Positions 58,739 to 64,000 of a DNA stretch of 64,000 bases are shown here, in pieces (position 1 is the stretch's first letter; each line of letters starts with the position of its first letter). The notes beneath the pieces were generated by a model. That model made no database searches and was not told where the DNA came from. It saw only the letters and a program-made list of their open reading frames with translations. Source of the stretch: Episyrphus balteatus (lineage: Eukaryota > Arthropoda > Insecta > Diptera > Syrphidae); assembly GCF_945859705.1 (NCBI RefSeq), contig NC_079135.1, forward strand, positions 20,214,501 to 20,278,500, read 5' to 3'. Made by a program: the position numbers and the translations under genes.

Positions 58739-59719
58739 GGGGAGAGTGGGGCTAAATGTAACAGGGGTAAGAATTAACAGCTAAAAAAAGCGATGTTCCT
58801 TTCAATATTAAGAAACGCGTAAAGGAGAAAAATGCTCAATTTTTGCATATCTACCGGCACATTTTCTTCAGATGAAGATTAGACGACAGGGTGAGAAGTT
58901 ACACTAGTGGTGCCCAAAAAATGCATGTTTGTAACTTTTTTTTTTAATTTTATTTTTGGTCTACCTCTTTACCCGAAAAAGATAGAGTGCTAAGTGTTTT
59001 TTTGTTATATGCAACTGTGTTTTGGCTCAAATTGCGTGTATATGTTATGTCTATATCAGTTTCGCTTTTTTTTTAAATTGATTTTATGTGCCAAATTTCA
59101 TGCTGGGGCTAGTTGTAACATTTTTCCGGGGCAAGTTGTACCATGTAAAAACCTACCGATACTGAAAAAATTGTTTACCTAATATAATTAACAACCCTGA
59201 ATATGAATGCTTGTAATTGAATTTGTATTTATTTTGAAATTGGAAACACATTTTTGAACCACCACTTGAATTCATAAAGCTTATAAAACAATTTATGAAT
59301 TCGAATAACTTTTATTTAAGACTACTGTCAAATTTTCTCTGGAAATCTTGGATTTGCTCCACTTTTTACAAATTTGCACCAATATTTCATGACTGAGGTT
59401 TGTTTTTATTGTTATTATTTAAAAATAAATAAATATAAACAAATAAAGGTATTTTTCTCTTATTTTTAGTTCTTGGTACAACCTACCCCGGTATGTGTTA
59501 CACTTTGCCCCGTATGTGGGGTAAGTTGAAACAACACGATTTTTTTTTTGGAAGCTTTATTTTTCAACATTACCGTTATGTTTTGCTAAATTTTTATGAT
59601 GGATCTTGGAGCTAAAACATGGGTCCTTAATTTAAAAAAGGTCTGGTTGACCCACTTTCAAACTTGTAGGAGAACCATCGATTTTAGAAAAAAGTGTTAC
59701 ATTTGGCCCCACTCTCCCC
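58739..59719. mobile_element. TA-flanked MITE with iterated GGGGCAAGTTGTAAC-like motif, 981 bp
   Basis: Left end GGGGAGAGTGGGGCTAAATG; right end, inversely, GGGGAGAGTGGGGCCAAATG. TA at 58737-58738 and 59720-59721. Variants of GGGGC(A)AGTTGTAACA recur inside in both orientations (59104-59143 and 59471-59540), as in the 17218-18036 element. The 62-residue frame 58994-59182 has no transposase feature. A TA-inserting superfamily is inferred. Confidence 0.85.
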
Positions 59720-59721
59720 TA

Positions 59722-59930
59722 CAGTAGGTCGTGGTCTCCTCTATCGTCATCAATGTTTTTGAATTTGCCTCTTAAAAAAAAATCGTAGTGGCATCATGTT
59801 TTACACAACCTAAATAATATTGTACTGTACAGAAAAAAATAAAACAAAATTAGTTTTTAGCGTTCTAGTTAAAGAATTAGTGACAAATTTTTAAAAATTT
59901 TCATCGGTCATAATCATGTGGGAAATAGTG
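59722..59930. other. AT-rich non-genic stretch
   Basis: Short spacer between two repeats. Nothing recognisable. Confidence 0.5.
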
Positions 59931-59933
59931 ACG

Positions 59934-60030
59934 GAGTTATGCACGACAGAGTTATGTGCGTCAAAGTTATGAAAAACCGATGTTATGAAAAACCAAAGTT
60001 ATGAAAAACCAGAGGTATGAAAGCCAAACC
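59934..60030. repeat. 16-17-bp degenerate tandem repeat (AAAGTTATGAAAAACC)
   Basis: At least six units with GTTATG(A/C/T)... spaced 15-17 bases apart; the best copies (AAAGTTATGAAAAACC) are in 59968-60012 and flanking units are progressively decayed. It is a small minisatellite with no other association. Confidence 0.8.
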
Positions 60031-61017
60031 TATAGAACGTGGATTTCGGGCTAGCAACCATTGAGAGGAACGATATACAAGATGATTTAGAAGGAATATA
60101 CAAAAAAGCAAGAGCGTGTGGGTTGGGTCAAGACAAGAAAAAAAAATTAGCCGGGAGGGCAATTTTCTAAAAAAAATTGACTTAATTTGGAAATACAAAT
60201 TATTAAAAATCAACGATTACACCAACAATAACGTGCTATACGTTTTTGCTAAGCCAAAAACTTTGTTGTTTATTATATTTTCTAATGAAGCCGTTTAAAT
60301 AACTAGTTTTTGAAAATTCAATTTACAAAATCAAAGTTTTGAAAAAAAAAAATAATGAATTATTACCTATTAAGTACCTTTATAGCATTAAAGAGTTTCA
60401 ATTATAAATATTTGGTGATATAATTTTTCGTTATTTGCGGAAACTATTCACTCGTAGTTTGTCATCAAAAACTGATTATAAAAAAAAAAAAAATATTTTT
60501 TGTGGTGTCTTCAATTTAGGATAACGCTGCTAGACCATCATAAGCTGCTTAAAAATTAGAACTACACTTAGTCTACGTATTTTATACACCAAAGTTCCTT
60601 GCGTGGAGTTGTTAAATAAGAAAAATCAGACGGAATTAAAAAAAAAACAGAAAATAAAAGAAAGAAATTTTTTTAGGACTCAGTTCATACGAACCTCTTC
60701 TAACAGTAAATAAATTATTGAAATACTGTCGAAATGAGTCATTTCGCTTAAAACACAGTTATTTCTAATAAATGATAGCCAAAAGTGGAAAGCTCGTATT
60801 TTAATTTTCGATCTGAGAGCAAAAACGTATTACTATAAATTTATTATTTTTGTTTGTTGATATTGCGTTTTTATCTTCAAAATATTTTTCCTTTTTTTTT
60901 TATAGAAATTAACAGATTTTGTCAAGCAAAAAAAACACTTTTTTAATCATGCAATTATACAGCTTTGCATAAACTTTCAAGAATCCTTTTGAATGATGAT
61001 TTTTGAATTGAGTTGAT
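60031..61017. other. AT-rich non-genic stretch bordering the LTR element
   Basis: No gene or repeat was recognised. Frames at 59983-60213 and 60116-60298 overlap the minisatellite or AT-rich DNA and lack motifs. The last five bases, TTGAT (61013-61017), would be the target duplication of the LTR element if its end is placed correctly. Confidence 0.5.
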
Positions 61018-61350
61018 TGTTGCCAAACCTGGCAACGCCTATTGTGCGGCTAGAAGCTAAGCTGCTGGCAATTGTCAAAAAAAGTTGACCGCCGCCATCT
61101 TGTTTCCGGATTTCACTATTTTTGCCACGAGTCATTCTTTCTTCTTCACCACCGCCATAGTTGCGCACCGTAAAAAACACACTAAATTGTAAGAAAATCT
61201 TAAGTATAATAATTTTAAAGTATTTAATATAGTATAAAATTATGAATTATATTGAATTATGAATATATATTATACCTATATTTTAGGAATAAAAGTTTCT
61301 TATCCAAAAAAGAGAAATCTAACAATTTATTACCACGGGCAGTCGCAACA
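61018..61350 (+). mobile_element. Probable 5' LTR of a BEL/Pao retrotransposon
   Basis: The segment directly upstream of the gag leader starts TGTTGCCAAACCTGGCAACG, which includes a perfect GTTGCCA/TGGCAAC palindrome, and could end at GGGCAGTCGCAACA (TG...CA-type ends). It contains a YY1/Pho-like GCCGCCATCTTG (61091-61102) next to an ETS-like TTTCCGGA, TATA-rich text near 61230-61280 and AATAAA at 61288-61293, as expected for U3-R-U5. The 3' LTR lies outside the window, so boundaries are inferred. A possible primer-binding site, TGGAGACC, begins at 61368. Confidence 0.5.
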
Positions 61351-62003
61351 TTCTTTTATTCAATTTATGGAGACCAAACGATAGAAGTTGGATTCGCTTG
61401 TTACCTTGGGAATCGCTAGCCTTCGTTTGTAATAACGAAATTGGATTAGCAAGCTCCTTCATTCAACAGTTTTTCCAAGAATTGCTATCCTTTGTTTGTA
61501 AAAACAAAGTTGGATTAGCAAGCTCCGTATACCAACAGAATAGCTAGCCTTCGTTTATAAAAAGGAAGTTGGATTAGCGCACGCCATCCAACACCAATTT
61601 TCCAAGAATCGCTAGCCTTCGTTTGTATAAAACGAAGTTGGACTAGCGCCCAGCATCAAACCAATCCAGCCAACGTCACAAGCATCGATTCCCTCAGCAA
61701 CGAGTATTCATCGCAAGCAACGAGTGAATCATCGCAAGCATCGAATCTTACATTGCCCCAGACGCTAACGCCTATTGCAACGATTCCTTCACCGCCAGCA
61801 ACGAGTGTTCAACGCAAGCACCGAGTGAATCACCGCCAGCATCAAATCCTTCATCGCCTCCGACGTCAATGCTAATCAACGAAGTTATCAAGAACATAAG
61901 GTAAGTCCAAGTAGAAAACGTAGTATTTTTATTATAATCCTCTACCTCTGCGTACCTTTATAAAAGCTCAGTACCTATATACATTTTTATATCGTAAAGA
62001 AAA
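61351..62003 (+). other. Leader of the BEL/Pao element, with tandem hairpins
   Basis: Between LTR and gag. 61380-61665 holds four tandem units, each with GCTAGCC(T)TTCGTTT and an inverse AACGAAGTTGGATTAGC that fold into a hairpin. 61680-61870 holds two units of about 98 bp rich in AGCAACGAGTG and ATCGCAAGCA. At 61898-61906, AAGGTAAGT is a perfect splice-donor consensus, and CAG at 61969-61971 could be its acceptor, implying a possible 71-base leader intron. Serine/proline-rich open text occurs here but is out of frame with gag. Confidence 0.6.
61411..61645 (+). repeat. Four tandem hairpin units in the retrotransposon leader
   Basis: Stems: TTCGTT/AACGAA (61422-61427/61434-61439), CTTTGTTT/AAACAAAG (61490-61497/61502-61509), CTTCGTTT/AAAGGAAG with one mismatch (about 61549-61556/61562-61569), and CTTCGTTT/AAACGAAG (61617-61624/61630-61637). 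The second stem has T-A where the others have C-G, a compensatory change. Outer arms GCTA(G/T)CC and TTGGATTAGC lengthen the stems. Confidence 0.75.
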
Positions 62004-64000
62004 ATGGGGGATAAAGAAGAATTTAATTGTAAGTCATGTACCAACGCCGATAATGAAGATATGGTCCAGTGCGATAGTTGTAACGACTGGCACCATTTCG
62101 AATGTGTAGGTGCGAACGCGGACATTGAGGACAAAGATTGGTACTGTCCTAAATGTATACAATTGAGCACCGAAAACCCCGGAGGTGCACCACTGCCGAA
62201 CCCCGAATTAGCTTCCCAAACAAATGAACCTGTTGATCCTAATGCAAACGATCAAGATAGTATGTCTGGTGTTAATAAATCACGTCCAATGACTTCTAAT
62301 AAACGTAGAGCATCAATGGTGAAACAACGTGCACTTATCCTCGAACAATTAGAAGAGGAAAGACGCTTAAAAGAGCAGAGGGATCAAGAGTACATCGAAA
62401 AAAAGTATACAATGTTACGCCAATTAGAAATCGATACGTCTGATAGCGACACCGGGGAAAGCCATATAGAGAATGGAAATAAAAAACCAAATGCTTTCGC
62501 TCACGAGCGTGGCTCAACTCCAGTGTCACACGCTGGAAGGCCTAAGTCCACAACTGTGCATTTAATTAATCAATCAACTATACGACCAGAGTCTGGAACC
62601 GTCCCTAATACCAACGTTACATACCAACATGGTAATTTGACCAAAGCAACAGCGAATGCGACCTTGACTGTCACATCCAATACTACAAGTGGGTCTAATT
62701 CTCTTACATACAGTGTTCCAATGCTCCATACAAACCCATATGCATCGTGTAGTCTTTCAATGAACCCACCGATTCAATCTACAAAATTGACAAACACTTA
62801 CACCTCTTACAGTAACCCAGCCACAAAGACGGCTGACACAGCATCCCCTTTAGACAATGCAACAGTCAATAACGCGACAGCATCTAACTATTTTATGCCG
62901 GTTATGCGTACTGAGGAGTTCGTACCTACAAAGGCGCAAATGGCAGCACGACATGTAATGGTCAAGGGACAAGTTCTTTTTAGTGGTCGCCCAGAGGATT
63001 GGCCAATGTTTATCAGCTGGTACAACAGTACAACGCTTGCGTGTGGATATACAAACTCGGACAATCTTCAGAGACTGCAAAGTTGTTTAAAAGGTGAAGC
63101 TTTGGAAAATGTTAAATTCAGATTGTTCATTCCGGATCAAGTTCCTGGAGTCATTAACACCCTTACTCGTTTATATGGCCGCTCCGATGTCATCATTGAC
63201 AGCTTAGTTGATAAAATGCGTAATGAGCCACCAATACGAGAAGATAAGCTTCAATCGATAATTAAGTTTTCTCTGACAATTGAAAATATATGTGGTGTTA
63301 TGATGGCAACAGGTTTACACAAACATCTGGCCGACCCAAGCCTGCTAAGAGAACTTGTAGATAAACTACCACCGATCCTTCGTTTGGATTGGGGACACTA
63401 CTCTAGAACCGTAAGCGACGTCGATATCTCGGTTTATAGTTCATGGTTGGCAGATAAGGCGTATTCTGCTTCCATAGTTACTCCACTAAATAGCATTAAG
63501 GCAATAAATAAACCAGGGAAGAGTTCATCTAGAGCACTGCTAAACATTCATCAAAAATCTTCAAGTACAAATGAACTTAACTGCCTTATTTGCCAACAGG
63601 ATTGCAGAACTGTAGAGCATTGTGAGGAATTCGCAAATATGAACCTCAAAGAAAGATGGGATGCTGTTAAACGGTCTTCGATTTGCAGAACCTGTCTCCG
63701 AGCTCACGGAAGAAAAAGATGCTACATAGACAAAGCGTGCGGCATAAACGGCTGCATTTACAAACACCATAAAATGCTCCATAATGCTGCAAATGACCAT
63801 AGAGAACAGATGACAGTTAGCCAGCAAACAAATCTATTTCATAAAAACTACTATACAAGCATTCTCTTCAAAATAGTTCCAGTCGTACTCTACAATAACA
63901 ATAAAGAAATAAAAACTTTCGCTTTCCTAGACGATGGCTCGTCAATATCGCTTATTGATGAAGACCTCGCAAGAGAATTGAATGCTGAAGGAGAGTTGCA
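62004..64000 (+). CDS. BEL/Pao gag-protease polyprotein, 3' end beyond window
   Basis: An uninterrupted frame of 665 codons runs off the window edge. It opens with ATGGGGGATAAAG after GTAAAGAAAA. Residues 9-51 form a C4HC3 PHD finger (C9, C12, C23, C26, H31, C34, C48, C51), seen in some insect BEL elements. Residues 105-142 are a charged coiled coil, followed by an S/T/N-rich linker. Residues about 320-460 match the DUF1759-type gag domain (GRPEDWPMF near the start). Cysteine/histidine clusters follow: C527-C530, then C561-x2-C564-x3-H568-x4-C573, and C579...H588. D643-D644-G-S-S is the catalytic motif of the retroviral-type aspartyl protease. Codon use is far less A/T-biased than the surroundings. 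With no stop in 2 kb, the copy may be recently active; reverse transcriptase, RNase H and integrase should follow downstream. It lies on the same strand as the probable LTR. Confidence 0.95.
   Translation, partial: MGDKEEFNCKSCTNADNEDMVQCDSCNDWHHFECVGANADIEDKDWYCPKCIQLSTENPGGAPLPNPELASQTNEPVDPNANDQDSMSGVNKSRPMTSNKRRASMVKQRALILEQLEEERRLKEQRDQEYIEKKYTMLRQLEIDTSDSDTGESHIENGNKKPNAFAHERGSTPVSHAGRPKSTTVHLINQSTIRPESGTVPNTNVTYQHGNLTKATANATLTVTSNTTSGSNSLTYSVPMLHTNPYASCSLSMNPPIQSTKLTNTYTSYSNPATKTADTASPLDNATVNNATASNYFMPVMRTEEFVPTKAQMAARHVMVKGQVLFSGRPEDWPMFISWYNSTTLACGYTNSDNLQRLQSCLKGEALENVKFRLFIPDQVPGVINTLTRLYGRSDVIIDSLVDKMRNEPPIREDKLQSIIKFSLTIENICGVMMATGLHKHLADPSLLRELVDKLPPILRLDWGHYSRTVSDVDISVYSSWLADKAYSASIVTPLNSIKAINKPGKSSSRALLNIHQKSSSTNELNCLICQQDCRTVEHCEEFANMNLKERWDAVKRSSICRTCLRAHGRKRCYIDKACGINGCIYKHHKMLHNAANDHREQMTVSQQTNLFHKNYYTSILFKIVPVVLYNNNKEIKTFAFLDDGSSISLIDEDLARELNAEGEL

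Overview
This 64-kb window looks like AT-rich insect genomic DNA, probably from a fly (Diptera). The reasons are the very high A/T content with long poly-A/poly-T tracts, the dense population of small DNA transposons with terminal inverted repeats (TIRs), and a BEL/Pao LTR retrotransposon of insect type at the right edge. The species cannot be named from the sequence alone. I found no convincing host protein-coding gene, tRNA gene or rRNA gene. Nearly all open reading frames are short and arise from low-complexity or repetitive DNA. The window is best read as an intergenic or intronic stretch that has been a sink for transposable elements.

Layout, left to right. At 1-5.1 kb there is AT-rich DNA, a small TA-flanked MITE (1556-1724), a TIR element (2651-3196) and the first copy of a recurrent non-coding family that I call family A (3761-5065). 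At 5.1-6.2 kb one TA-flanked MITE sits inside another. Family A recurs at about 9.2, 22.3, 32.4, 42.9 (reverse), 50.1 (reverse) and 56.5 kb, with a decayed relic at 37.1 kb. At 15.0-18.6 kb there is a 3.58-kb TIR element with 31-bp perfect termini and 7-bp direct flanks, itself carrying a nested 819-bp MITE. At 22.8-25.9 kb there are two hAT-like elements with exact 8-bp target duplications; the second landed inside a 14-bp minisatellite and contains three tandem units of about 479 bp. At 27.2-30.3 kb there are a foldback, a TIR MITE carrying tRNA-like pol III box sequences, and an element with a 20-bp array of small hairpins. At 37.9-40.2 kb there are a second tRNA-like MITE and a four-level nest of elements. 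At 53.6-54.3 kb there is a degenerate array of about 130 bp period. At 58.7-59.7 kb there is a MITE with iterated terminal motifs.

The only convincing coding region starts at 62004 and runs off the right edge. It is the gag-protease part of a BEL/Pao polyprotein with an N-terminal PHD finger, a coiled coil, a DUF1759-like gag domain, zinc knuckles and an aspartyl-protease DDGSS motif. It is preceded by a likely 5' LTR (about 61018-61350) and a leader holding four tandem hairpins, one of which shows a compensatory base-pair change. The non-autonomous elements encode nothing recognisable and presumably depended on transposases made elsewhere. Because many insertions have intact target duplications and sit inside one another, relative insertion ages can be read directly.
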